Assembly (NCBI GenBank): GCA_029379225.1
Contig: JAQYWR010000010.1
Location: forward strand, 121,036 to 156,802
DNA from: Nostoc sp. S4
GTDB lineage: Bacteria; Cyanobacteriota; Cyanobacteriia; Cyanobacteriales; Nostocaceae
Length of the DNA stretch: 35,767 nucleotides
Direction: 5' to 3'
Part shown: positions 9,535 to 17,415 of the stretch, one piece after another
Position numbering within the stretch: position 1 is the stretch's first letter
How the letters are laid out: the number at the start of each line of letters is the position of its first letter
The notes under the pieces: model-generated
Told to the model about the DNA's origin: nothing
Database searches by the model: none
The model's input: only the letters and a program-made list of their open reading frames with translations
Position numbers and translations under genes: made by a program

Positions 9535-10572
9535 TTAATCAAGATATTTAAAAACAATTTTTAATAATTCTGACTGCGTAAAAGGTTTAGTCAAATATCC
9601 TGATGACCTGACCATTTTAGCTTTTGCCCTATCAATAAATCCTGTTCTCCCAGTTACCATGATGATAGGGGTATTTTTAAAAGCTGAATGTTTACGTAAT
9701 AATGAACATAATTCATAGCCATCTAATGAAGGCATTTCAACATCTAGCAAAATCAAATCGGGCTTACTCCGGAGAATTTGCATTAAAGCCTTCACTGGAT
9801 CGCTGATTGTTACAACTGAAAATGTGTTTTCATCCAAAAAGTGTTTAATGGAATTCAACACCGTTTGACTATCATCAATGCAGGCAATTGTATATATATT
9901 TTTGCCAACAGGTAACTGCGTTATATTATTTTCCGAAATATCAAAATTGATTTGTCTAGGGGATTTTTGCCCAAGTTTGATTTGCAATTGTGGCAAAACT
10001 TGAGAACTCCCACCAGCAGGAATTGAAGACTTGATATTTTGTCGATTTCTTAACTGCTTTTGACAATGTTCGACAAGTAACCGCAAATCCAGACGACAGA
10101 ATTTTGGTAGTTCAGCCAAAGAATTTTCTGGACTAAATTCATAGCTACCTTCTTTTAAGCACAGAAATGATTCCAGTACTTCTTTTGCTAATTCGTCTAT
10201 TAGGGTTGCTGCTTGCACAGGGGTAATCAAATCCTGATTTACTAACCAGCAAATAGCTTGATAGTCAGCATTTTGTATTGACTGATGTTCATTTTTTGTC
10301 TCAAACATCAGCCGCATCTGTACGCGAGTGGCGCTATTGAGAGCAGGAATTTGCTGACTCAAGCGCCGCAAGTGACTATCAAGCCGCTCAAACAGTTTAT
10401 CTGAATAGGAGGCATAAGTAAGTTTACCGTCCTCTAGATAAATTGACCAATAAACTATCCCAGTAAATACGCTTAAGCAACCTGTAGCACGCCGACTAGT
10501 TAATTGTGCCAACAGAGATAGCGGATGTAGTTTTTGGAACAACTTGAAGCTACCTATAGGAGTTGTGCTCAT
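9535..10572 (-). CDS. PATAN-domain response regulator (PatA/TaxP/PixG/HmpA type)
   Basis: 345 residues, first gene of the operon. The N-terminal half is a PATAN (PatA N-terminal, DUF4388-like) domain, with LLAQLTSRRATGCLSV and YLEDGKLTYAS characteristic. A linker of about 50 residues follows. The C-terminal receiver starts near 226, with Asp233-Asp234, acceptor Asp277 (LILLDVEMPSLDGYE) and a conserved Lys in YLTKPF. PATAN-REC proteins are known to control the type IV pilus motors in phototaxis and, as PatA, heterocyst pattern. Here the operon context points to motility. The gap of 104 nt to the CheY gene holds no clear promoter. Two copies of GCTAAATTCG, 20 bp apart, lie just upstream of the start. 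Confidence 0.93.
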   Translation of the reverse strand: MSTTPIGSFKLFQKLHPLSLLAQLTSRRATGCLSVFTGIVYWSIYLEDGKLTYASYSDKLFERLDSHLRRLSQQIPALNSATRVQMRLMFETKNEHQSIQNADYQAICWLVNQDLITPVQAATLIDELAKEVLESFLCLKEGSYEFSPENSLAELPKFCRLDLRLLVEHCQKQLRNRQNIKSSIPAGGSSQVLPQLQIKLGQKSPRQINFDISENNITQLPVGKNIYTIACIDDSQTVLNSIKHFLDENTFSVVTISDPVKALMQILRSKPDLILLDVEMPSLDGYELCSLLRKHSAFKNTPIIMVTGRTGFIDRAKAKMVRSSGYLTKPFTQSELLKIVFKYLD

Positions 10573-10740
10573 TTTGCTTTTACTCAGCTAAATTCGGTAC
10601 GTGTATGCTAAATTCGTGCAGAGTTCTTCCACAATTCAAATTAAGTAAAAGGCTTTTAAGCTTTGTATTTTAAAGTACATAAATTTAACCTCTAGATTTG
10701 TGGTGAAACTCAACGGAAGCAGCGTTATTTTTAAATGCTC

Positions 10741-10794
10741 AAATCTCAGTAAATTCGTAAATTCTTATTAATTTACTTCCTGTTACTGAGATTT
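10741..10794. other. 54-nt two-tier hairpin upstream of the chemosensory operon
   Basis: The outer stem is a perfect 12 bp (AAATCTCAGTAA at 10741-10752 with TTACTGAGATTT at 10783-10794). The inner stem is 7 bp (GTAAATT 10757-10763 with AATTTAC 10770-10776), with a 6-nt loop. No U-tract follows on either side. It lies 169 nt upstream of the first start codon, so it could be a leader RNA structure or a protein-binding site. Confidence 0.6.
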
Positions 10795-10857
10795 AGAGAC
10801 ATTCTTGAAAAATAAGACATAGAAATGTCAAGACTAGATGAAGCCACTTTCCATTGA

Positions 10858-11033
10858 GTAACCCCATTCTGACCACAGGAATAATACTGATTTTCTTAAA
10901 ACAATATCTTTGAACTTCTGTATTTACACTTAAGTAAAATCTAGTTTTCAATTATGTAAGTACTAAATAAAGCTACTGTTTATTAAGTACCCTGATTGTG
11001 ACTACAGGGATAATACTGATTTTTTTGAAAAAA
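10858..11033. repeat. Imperfect direct repeat pair
   Basis: Two related segments about 128 bp apart, near 10864-10905 and 10990-11033. Each has the core CTGA..., then ACAGGAATAATACTGATTTT or ACAGGGATAATACTGATTTT, and then an A-rich tail. They face the HAD gene. They may be duplicated regulatory sites or a local duplication. Confidence 0.5.
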
Positions 11034-11320
11034 TCAAACATAATAGAGAGTTCGTATATTTATTATGAGAATAATTCAATACCAGGAATCCATATTTGAG
11101 AAAAGTATAGAGTTTCAGCACAAGTGATGTGTTCCGAACGCCGAGCGCCGAGCTCCTACATCTACATTCAATAAAAAACTAGCTAGTGAAGCTTTTAAGA
11201 TTATCCCTAAATTAAAGCAACACGAGGATGCGATCGCTCTTAGATTAGCAGTAAATACCTGCATAGAATTGATTCTGAATTGTGCATTCTTCCTCAACAC
11301 TCAAAAAATAGAGTAACATT

Positions 11321-11983
11321 ATGCGTTATTGTGTACTAGCCACTGACTATGACGGGACACTAGCAACTGACAATCATGTAAATGAAAATACTTTGGCAGC
11401 ACTTACACGTCTGCAAAGTTCTGGTTACAAACTCATCCTGGTGACAGGTAGACAGTTAGATGAATTGCAACAAGTTTTTGTACATGTAGATTTATTTGAT
11501 TATGTAGTAGCAGAAAACGGCGCTTTACTGTACTCACCAGCTACCCGTCAGGAAAAACTATTAGGTTCGCAACCATCAGCAGAATTTATTAATGCATTGC
11601 GCGATCGCCAAGTCAAGCCCCTCTCATTTGGTCGTGTAATTGTTGCCACATGGCATCCCCATGAAAGTACAGTCTTAGAAACTATCCGTCACATGGGATT
11701 AGAATTGCAAGTCATATTGAACAAAGCTGCGGTGATGGTGCTACCCTCAGGAATTAACAAAGCTACAGGGTTAGCAGCCGCCTTGGCTAAAATGCAATTA
11801 TCACCTAAAAATGTAGTTGGGATTGGCGATGCAGAAAATGACTATGATTTCCTGAGTATTTGTGGTTATTCAGTAGCAGTTGCCAATGCTTTGCCAATAC
11901 TCAAAGAGTGTGTGGATTTTGTGACTAATGGTAGTCGAGGGGATGGTGTTATCGAATTAATTGAAAAACTCATCACCTCCTGA
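11321..11983 (+). CDS. HAD-superfamily hydrolase (Cof-like, type IIB)
   Basis: 220 residues. All four HAD motifs are visible: motif I DYDGTLATD at residues 9-17 (nucleophile and acid Asp), motif II VTGRQ, motif III Lys in INKATGL, and motif IV GIGDAENDYDFL. The cap sits between motifs II and III, as in Cof/YedP/sucrose-phosphatase-like enzymes. Small sugar or polyol phosphates are typical substrates, but the exact one cannot be inferred. The stop codon TGA (11981-11983) is also the first three bases of a 12-bp inverted repeat. It appears monocistronic, divergent from the chemosensory operon. Confidence 0.88.
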   Translation: MRYCVLATDYDGTLATDNHVNENTLAALTRLQSSGYKLILVTGRQLDELQQVFVHVDLFDYVVAENGALLYSPATRQEKLLGSQPSAEFINALRDRQVKPLSFGRVIVATWHPHESTVLETIRHMGLELQVILNKAAVMVLPSGINKATGLAAALAKMQLSPKNVVGIGDAENDYDFLSICGYSVAVANALPILKECVDFVTNGSRGDGVIELIEKLITS

Positions 11984-12090
11984 CTTTTCACGGAATCTGA
12001 AAAACCTCTCTCCTAAGAGGAGAGAGACTTTGAATTTCTAGTTTGGAAGTGAGATTGTCTGTGGACTTTTCCAGATAACGTGAAAAGTCA
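11981..12090. repeat. 110-bp segment bounded by a 12-bp inverted repeat, with an internal hairpin
   Basis: TGACTTTTCACG (11981-11992) and CGTGAAAAGTCA (12079-12090) are perfect inverted copies. Inside is a 9-bp perfect hairpin, CTCTCTCCT-AAG-AGGAGAGAG (12006-12026), followed by a weak T-rich tail. The inner hairpin may terminate the HAD transcript. The whole resembles a small transposon-like or dispersed hairpin unit, but no target duplication is seen. Confidence 0.6.
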
Positions 12091-12233
12091 GATTACCTTA
12101 AATTTAGCTGAATTTGGGCATTAATTTAAGCAGGTTTATGCAAAAAAAAGGAGAGTATTGCTACTCTGCTTATATTTTGGGCTTTTTGAAGGTTGAAATA
12201 ATCAATCTTCGTTTTAAATTTTATCACTTTGAA

Positions 12234-12260
12234 AGGGCTAGGTGAGGACTCTTTAGCCCT
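12234..12260. terminator. Small hairpin between convergent genes
   Basis: AGGGCTA (12234-12240) pairs with TAGCCCT (12254-12260). It lies between the convergent HAD and small secreted protein genes. There is no strong T-run, so the terminator role is uncertain. Confidence 0.3.
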
Positions 12261-12283
12261 CGACGCTTGAGCCTTTTAGCCCA

Positions 12284-12640
12284 TCAATGATATTTTTCGC
12301 ATATTTCGTCTGCTATTACCCCTGCAATTGTCCCTGGTGTTGCATAACCTTCTCGTGTCCCTTGATTGGTTTGAATATAATAATTACTTGTTTGACAATT
12401 CACTACAAAGATTGCACGCCCAAAAAGTTTAGTTTTCACTTCAGCACCATGTATTTCGCCTTTAATATAGACAGATTCATCATTTATGTATATTGCATTC
12501 TCTTCATCATCGTAGCCAACAACATACCATTCTGCTTTAGCTTTAAGAGGAAAACTGAGGGTAATAGCAATAGCGGTCATCAAAATAAATAATAAATGAA
12601 CATACTGCTTGTTGCGTCTTTTCGTAAATATAAAAAACAT
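12284..12640 (-). CDS. Small secreted protein, surface-adhesin-E-like
   Basis: 118 residues. The N-terminus is basic (MFFIFTKRRNK), followed by a hydrophobic stretch (about 14-32) and a signal peptidase site after AKA (about residue 36). The mature part begins EWYVVGYDDEENAIYINDES. A Trp-Tyr start followed by a YINDESVYIKG strand is reminiscent of the bacterial surface-adhesin-E-like fold, a family of small secreted beta proteins of unknown role. Two Cys (CQTS and EICEKYH) could form a disulphide. The function is unknown, and neighbours give no hint. Confidence 0.6.
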   Translation of the reverse strand: MFFIFTKRRNKQYVHLLFILMTAIAITLSFPLKAKAEWYVVGYDDEENAIYINDESVYIKGEIHGAEVKTKLFGRAIFVVNCQTSNYYIQTNQGTREGYATPGTIAGVIADEICEKYH

Positions 12641-13077
12641 AGTTTTTGCTCTAGTAGTAACAAGTGAACTAATACAAAAGAAATTGTAAGTATTCCAGTA
12701 TTAGCCATAAATCTTTAACTAACTTAAGGGAGCTTTACACCATGTTTGAATTAGCTATATTTAGCGAACCAATTTCGTGTATAATTACAAATTTTAAAAG
12801 GCCTTATCACTATAAGTATTAGCTAACAAATTGTCCAGGCATTTTTTGAGTTGTTGTAATATCGAACTCCTCTAATAAGAATGTCTCTTCGCTCAGACAT
12901 CGCTTTTGATGTTAAATTTTGTAACTCAATTTAGATGTATCTAACGTTGTTACTTGATTGTGGCAACTGCGATCGCCTGTTTGAAAGCTTTGAGTTCAAT
13001 AATTAGATAATCGCCATTCCCATGCTATCGAGTAGCGATTGCCAAAATTTAATATTCTTTTTTATGTGCAGTTGTGC
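12641..13077. other. Gene-free spacer
   Basis: 437 bp of AT-rich sequence. The only candidate is a 26-codon reading frame at 12742-12822 with GGGAG upstream, too weak to call. A HIP1 site is present near 12969. Confidence 0.4.
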
Positions 13078-13222
13078 CTAGATTTGCACACCTCCTGCTT
13101 GAAAAATCTGTTCGGCGGTTAAATTCAATTCTCTGAATGTAGGTGAAATAATGCGTTTGCTCCCACGAAACTGGTTGATCTGGTACTCACCATCAACCAA
13201 TGAATAGACTGATTAGGACATC
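13078..13222 (-). pseudogene. Uma2-family (DUF820) C-terminal relic
   Basis: On the minus strand the frame ending at TAG 13078-13080 reads HWLVDGEYQINQFRGSKRII, then SPTFRELNLTAEQIFQAGG. This matches the C-terminal signature of cyanobacterial Uma2 (PD-(D/E)XK-like) proteins: GEY, GS.RI.SPTFPELNLT, AEQIF. The catalytic N-terminal two-thirds is missing, and the frame closes just upstream. It is a leftover of a multi-copy, highly mobile gene family. Confidence 0.65.
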
Positions 13223-13317
13223 TTGAAAGCTTGGATGTTAGGAATAGTAATGTTTTACCTCCAGCAAGAACTGCCTCCTGCTATACCTTGTACATTGTGG
13301 TTTTTCGACAAGGTAAA

Positions 13318-13416
13318 ACCAGTAGAACGCAAAGATTACAAAGAGAAAATAAATATATTCAACAAGCCCGTGATTTACTCCTCCCTCACTTCATGAATGG
13401 AAGCATAGCAGTATAA
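13318..13416 (+). pseudogene. Possible relic of a type I restriction specificity subunit (HsdS) C-terminus
   Basis: The reading ends QRENKYIQQARDLLLPHFMN, then GSIAV and a stop. HsdS proteins commonly finish with a coiled coil followed by a motif of the form RDLLLPRLMSGEIDV, and this is close. Upstream residues do not continue the similarity, so only about 30 codons remain. It is the only trace of a restriction system here. Confidence 0.45.
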
Positions 13417-13424
13417 AAAATGAA

Positions 13425-13756
13425 AGTTTCCCTATTTTTTTAATCGCCACAAAGTACAAAAAAGTTTTTCTGCCGATCAATTTGGTACATCTGGATTAGG
13501 GCAGTATGCAGACAGATTATTAGCTAAAGAAATTGTAGCGATGCCTTCTCCTGTAGGAGACGCTGCGCGAACGGCGAGCTTCGCTAACGCTCAAACCTAC
13601 AAAGCTGGCAGTACCGTTTTGCCCAAGCTTGGGGATATGCGGGAGATTGTCTAAAGTGAAATTGAAACCATAGCCGAAGCAAAATGTCCTGGCTGCGTAG
13701 AAGTTCAGCAAAAATATGCAAAACAGTATCGAGTTAACGTTAATTTGTCACAATGA
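13425..13756 (+). pseudogene. Unrecognised decayed reading frame interrupted by a repeat and a stop
   Basis: An open frame (…SADQFGTSGLGQYADRLLAK) runs into a dispersed palindrome that stays in frame, resumes as TYKAGSTVLPKLGDMREIV, meets TAA at 13652-13654 and continues in the same frame (EAKCPGCVEVQQKYAKQY) to TGA at 13756. It looks like protein-coding sequence but I do not recognise the family. It has no start codon of its own with a ribosome site. Confidence 0.35.
13543..13591. repeat. Dispersed palindromic element
   Basis: It contains TCTCCT-GT-AGGAGA (13547-13560) and GCGAA with TTCGC (13567-13571 and 13580-13584). This GC-rich element is of the type scattered through Nostoc-like genomes. 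Here it sits in frame within a decayed coding sequence, adding residues such as GDAARTASFANA. Confidence 0.6.
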
Positions 13757-13851
13757 CAATTAAAATGTCATTACAACATTAATCTGTCACAGACGACAAA
13801 TAATTAGTCCCTGTACGCCATTAGGCTCATATAGCTTTTGCTAATTAGAAG

Positions 13852-13933
13852 TGCGGATGAAAGGACTTGAACCTTCACTCCTTTCGGAACTAGAACCTAA
13901 ATCTAGCGCGTCTGCCAATTCCGCCACATCCGC
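13852..13933 (-). tRNA. tRNA-Leu (anticodon UAG)
   Basis: The acceptor stem GCGGATG (13927-13933) pairs with CATCCGC (13853-13859), with discriminator A at 13852. The anticodon stem-loop is CTAGA-TTTAGGT-TCTAG, giving anticodon UAG. A long variable arm and the T arm GGTTCAAGTCC are present, as expected for a class II tRNA-Leu. The 3' CCA is not encoded. Confidence 0.95.
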
Positions 13934-13968
13934 ATCAGTTTTCTATCATACCATAAGAAATTATTTTT

Positions 13969-14009
13969 GGGAATAGGGAGTGGGGGAGACGGGGAGATGG
14001 GGCAAAGGG
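13969..14009 (+). repeat. G-rich tract with six G-runs
   Basis: Runs of three to five G occur at 13969, 13976, 13982, 13991, 13999 and 14007, separated by 4 to 5 nt. It fits the loose pattern for a G-quadruplex on the plus strand, which is the template strand for the flanking genes alr and tRNA-Leu. It also resembles a degenerate CCCCATC-type repeat. Confidence 0.5.
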
Positions 14010-14062
14010 ACAATTCCTAACTCCTAACTCAACAGTCAACACTCCCAATACTTCATGTCCAA

Positions 14063-15250
14063 TTACATAACAGCAACACGAGGCAGACGATGCTTGAAGC
14101 CGCAAAGAATTTCCCAGGAAATAGTATTTAATTGTTCTGCCCAATCGTCTGCTGAAATTTTTTCTTTTCCTTGTTCTCCAAGCAAGGTGACTACTTCTCC
14201 TTCTTGGATATCGGGTATAGCACTCACATCGAGCATCAACTGATCCATTGTAATTGTCCCGATTTGCGGGATTCGCTGAGAGCGAATTAACACCTGCATT
14301 TTATTAGAAAGATGACGAGGAACGCCGTCAGCATAGCCAATTCCCACAACGGCGAGGCGAAGTTCGCGCGGGGCAATAAATTGATGACCGTAGCTGACAG
14401 CCGTTCCTGCGGCAATTGTTTTGACTTGGGTAACTCGTGCTTTAAGTTGTAAAACGGGTTTGAGGTCGATCGCCTTTTGTAAATGCGGCGCTGGGTAAAG
14501 TCCGTAAACTGCTAAACCTACTCGTGCAATATCGTAGTGCAATGCTCGGTCTGTGAGTGCAGCTGCGGAATTTGCCAAGTGCAAGCAAGGTGGTTGAATT
14601 CCCATTGCTTTGATTTGGGCGACCGCTTCCTCAAATCGTCTATGCTGTTCTGCCATTGCCGTAGTATTGGGACTATCTGCTGTTGCCAAATGGGAATAAA
14701 TACTCGCAATAGAAAGATGTGGTAACCGCTGCACTAATTGCACAAATTCACCAGCTTGCTGCCAATTAGTTCCCAACCTGGACATTCCCGTGTCTAATTT
14801 GATATGCACGGGTACGGGAGAACCAAAATTCATGGATTCTAGAGTATCAGAAAACACTAAAGCTTGTTTCGGGCTGCACAATGTAGGCTGAAGTTTCCAT
14901 TGAACGATCGCATAAATCTGCTCTGGTGTATGAGTCGCCCCTAAAATCAAAATCGGAGCTTGAATTCCGCCTTCTCGCAATTGAATCGCCTCTGGAACTG
15001 TAGCGACTCCCAAACAACTAGCTCCCGATTGAATTGCAGTTTGAGCAACTGTTACCGCTCCATGTCCATAGGCATCAGCTTTTACCACTGCCATCAACTG
15101 GGTGTGTGGCGACAACAACTGTACTAGTTGCTGTACATTGTACGATAACGCTCCTAAATCAATTTCTAGCCAAGCTCGTTGCGAAAACCACGCGTAGGTG
15201 TCGCATTGCTCATTACGAACTACACCAGGGATTTGTTTGCGACTTAACAT
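14063..15250 (-). CDS. alr: Alanine racemase
   Basis: 395 residues, the normal length. It interconverts L- and D-alanine with PLP, supplying D-Ala for peptidoglycan. The PLP lysine is Lys57 in VVKADAYGHG. The catalytic tyrosine of the partner subunit is Tyr287 in VSYGHQF. Further conserved blocks are LDTGMSRLG, LHLANSAA, GIGYADGVPR and TITMDQLMLDV. The start has AGGAG 9 nt upstream. The N-terminal extension of about 25 residues before AWLEIDLGAL is common in cyanobacteria. It is followed, on the same strand, by a C-rich spacer and tRNA-Leu. Confidence 0.97.
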   Translation of the reverse strand: MLSRKQIPGVVRNEQCDTYAWFSQRAWLEIDLGALSYNVQQLVQLLSPHTQLMAVVKADAYGHGAVTVAQTAIQSGASCLGVATVPEAIQLREGGIQAPILILGATHTPEQIYAIVQWKLQPTLCSPKQALVFSDTLESMNFGSPVPVHIKLDTGMSRLGTNWQQAGEFVQLVQRLPHLSIASIYSHLATADSPNTTAMAEQHRRFEEAVAQIKAMGIQPPCLHLANSAAALTDRALHYDIARVGLAVYGLYPAPHLQKAIDLKPVLQLKARVTQVKTIAAGTAVSYGHQFIAPRELRLAVVGIGYADGVPRHLSNKMQVLIRSQRIPQIGTITMDQLMLDVSAIPDIQEGEVVTLLGEQGKEKISADDWAEQLNTISWEILCGFKHRLPRVAVM

Positions 15251-15740
15251 TTGTACTGACTCCTATCACACCGTAGCTCAACTTCAAATTATCTATCTAT
15301 ACACGCTCTTAGAAGCGATATCAGATTAAACAGGAAGTTTACCCTTGACTTGGAATTGATACAATGTGTTGCGCTACTCAAGTAAAAGTTATGGGTAATT
15401 CGTAATTCACGTTGCGTAAGGGTTTTAGACATTTCAAATCAATGGAGTGATTTAGCCGCTCTGTACTACTTCGTCCAAGTTATACCACTCCATTGCCACA
15501 TAAGTCTGAGCACCAGCTTTTAGCGTTGGCGTTAGCCGACGATAAATCTATTTGTGTCTATATTTTTTAGAATTTTGTCTAAGTGCTGGGCTTAAGCGTT
15601 TTACTTCCAAACTCCTAACTCTTGACTCGTAACTCATAAGTTAATTTCTGAATTATTCCGAAAGTATAATTTCTTCTCATCTCCCGAGAAGAGTATATTT
15701 GTGTTAATATATGTAAAACTAATACCCTGAGCGCAGATCA
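15251..15740. promoter_or_regulatory. Divergent spacer between alr and the HNH gene
   Basis: 490 bp without a gene. A 10-bp inverted repeat, CAATGGAGTG (15440-15449) and CACTCCATTG (15486-15495), has a 36-nt loop. A TATAAT box at 15665-15670 with only a weak -35 could serve the HNH gene. It is followed at once by a hairpin, CTTCTC (15673-15678) with GAGAAG (15686-15691), placed where an operator might sit. Confidence 0.4.
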
Positions 15741-16238
15741 ATGGGGAAGGTTTTAGTCTTAAACGCCTCTTACGAACCTCTCAATATAACGAGTTGGCGT
15801 CGTGCTGCGGTTCTGTTAATCAAGGGCAAGGCAGAACGCGTGGAACACAACGGTAAATTCCTTTACTCAGATTTCCCGTTGCCGACCGTAATTAGGTTGC
15901 GTCATTATGTCCGCGTTCCTTATAAAGAAATTCCTCTAACTCGCCGAAACATATTGCATCGTGATGGTCATGCTTGTCAATACTGTGGTTACATAGGGGA
16001 TGAGTTGACCTTAGACCATGTAATACCGCGATCGCGCGGGGGGGGAGATACTTGGGAGAACATTGTTACAGCTTGCGTTCGTTGCAATGTCAAAAAAGGT
16101 AGTCGTACTCCCCACGAAGCTCATATGCCTTTACGTCATCCTCCTCGCCAACCTTATAGCAGCCTTTATTTTGAGGTAAGCAAACATCTTAAGAGTGGAC
16201 TGCACGCAGAGTGGCAAAAATATGTTATAGGACTTTGA
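15741..16238 (+). CDS. HNH endonuclease
   Basis: 165 residues. The HNH domain covers about 80-125: zinc-binding CQYCGY and CVRCNVKKG, with the catalytic His in LTLDHVIPRSRGG. The N-terminal part, KVLVLNASYEPLNITSWRRA, marks a widely conserved housekeeping-type HNH family found in cyanobacteria and other phyla. Its biological substrate is not established. It stands alone between long spacers, so it is not part of a restriction or mobile cassette. The gene appears intact, unlike the HNH gene at 19130-19879. Confidence 0.92.
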   Translation: MGKVLVLNASYEPLNITSWRRAAVLLIKGKAERVEHNGKFLYSDFPLPTVIRLRHYVRVPYKEIPLTRRNILHRDGHACQYCGYIGDELTLDHVIPRSRGGGDTWENIVTACVRCNVKKGSRTPHEAHMPLRHPPRQPYSSLYFEVSKHLKSGLHAEWQKYVIGL

Positions 16239-17415
16239 TATGATGTAGCCTACTAGTCCAAAGAGTATAGAGCAATAGTCAGGTTGCTTTGTTGGTTAAT
16301 TTTAGAATCAGCCTAAAGTCGATTTAGTAGACATTTGGCTTTGAAAAATTGTGTGTTGCCTGAAGCTTGTCCACTGATAGTGAAAGACATTGATCGGCGC
16401 AAGTTAAGTTAAAATATATTCATTGGATAACCCAAAAACCTACAATTCTTGTAGTGCGCGTAAGTAAGTCGGCACAATAAAACTAAACCATGTGAAGAAA
16501 GATTAACTAGACTAAAACTCTCTTTCCTCCAGCAAGAACTGCCCTCTGCCTCCTGCCTTACCTCAACGATAAATTTTCCTACCCACCTACTTAATCTTGC
16601 CCGCTTATTATATGCAACTTTAATGTGGAATAGTTTAGCATCACAGTTTGATGAAATCCAAGCAAAAAAGACAACAATTTCTTACCATACCCGATAAAAG
16701 TGGCAAATAACTGGGTTTGGCTAGAAAATCTCTGAATTTTTAACTGGGTGCAGTGGTAGCGAATCCCTGATTGCCAAAGTCCTCTACCATAACTTGAGAT
16801 CTATGGGGATGAGAGACGACGCAAAGCACGCAAGCGCCAGGTGTAGAAGGGGACAGCGGGACGTAGCCAGATAAGGAAGTCTTAGAGGGATGGAAAGCTT
16901 TTTAATAATCTTCCCACACTGCCTGTTTGACTCATGCCCAATCGCTTTTACACAAAATACAAAACATGCCCTGTTCGTTAAAGATATAATTATTGATTGC
17001 TCAATAATCAAAATAATGAGACTATTAAGCATAAGATGATTTCAAATATGAAAAACTAACTCTTAAGTATTAAATGAAAAGTATACCTTAAGTAAGATAA
17101 ATTTTAAATGTCGGTTATCAACTTTGAATAAAAATTTCTTTAGTTCAATTTACAGAAAACAAAAAAGCTGATCGAAGACATTTATGCTACTAGATACAGT
17201 CAGATATACGAAACTTCGTTTTTTCTAGCACTTATATGCGTTCTAGTAAAATTTAATTGATTCCTAAGCACTGTCACTGAGAAAAAATATACTCAGATAG
17301 AGAGTGCTATATCTTAATATTTTTGCGAAGATCGAAATAATGTGCCTAAATTCAGTGAATTGCTGATTGTAACGTTTCTGAATTCATGGAGCCTCACAGT
17401 TAAAAAAAGTTCCCT
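16239..17415. other. 1.2-kb spacer without a supportable gene
   Basis: An 18-bp segment CCTCCAGCAAGAACTGCC at 16526-16543 is also found at 13258-13275. A weak inverted repeat pairs AAGTAAGTCGG (near 16464) with CCCACCTACTT (near 16580). An 82-codon minus-strand frame at 16784-17032 looks random. The last 300 bp, before the DHH gene, is very AT-rich and probably holds its promoter. Confidence 0.4.

Larger units (their letters stand above)
10573..11320. promoter_or_regulatory. Divergent intergenic region of the chemosensory operon and HAD gene
   Basis: 748 bp with no convincing gene, so it must hold the promoters for both directions. It contains a direct repeat of GCTAAATTCG (10587-10596 and 10607-10616), a 54-nt hairpin (10741-10794), and two copies of a motif centred on ACAGGAATAATACTGATTT or its near match. 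An open stretch about 11129-11316 on the plus strand lacks a start codon. I could not fix a promoter. Confidence 0.5.

Noticed and set aside
11115..11300. 61-codon minus-strand frame, and an open plus-strand stretch in the same place
   Set aside because: No start site, ribosome site or similarity; the plus-strand stretch lacks a start codon.
12742..12822. 26-codon plus-strand frame with GGGAG upstream
   Set aside because: Too short to separate from chance, with no sign of conservation visible from the sequence.
14055..14243. Plus-strand frames over alr
   Set aside because: Antisense shadows of the alanine racemase gene, whose catalytic residues are clear.
16784..17032. 82-codon minus-strand frame
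   Set aside because: Composition looks random (isolated Cys, mixed hydrophobic runs), without a ribosome site or family motif.
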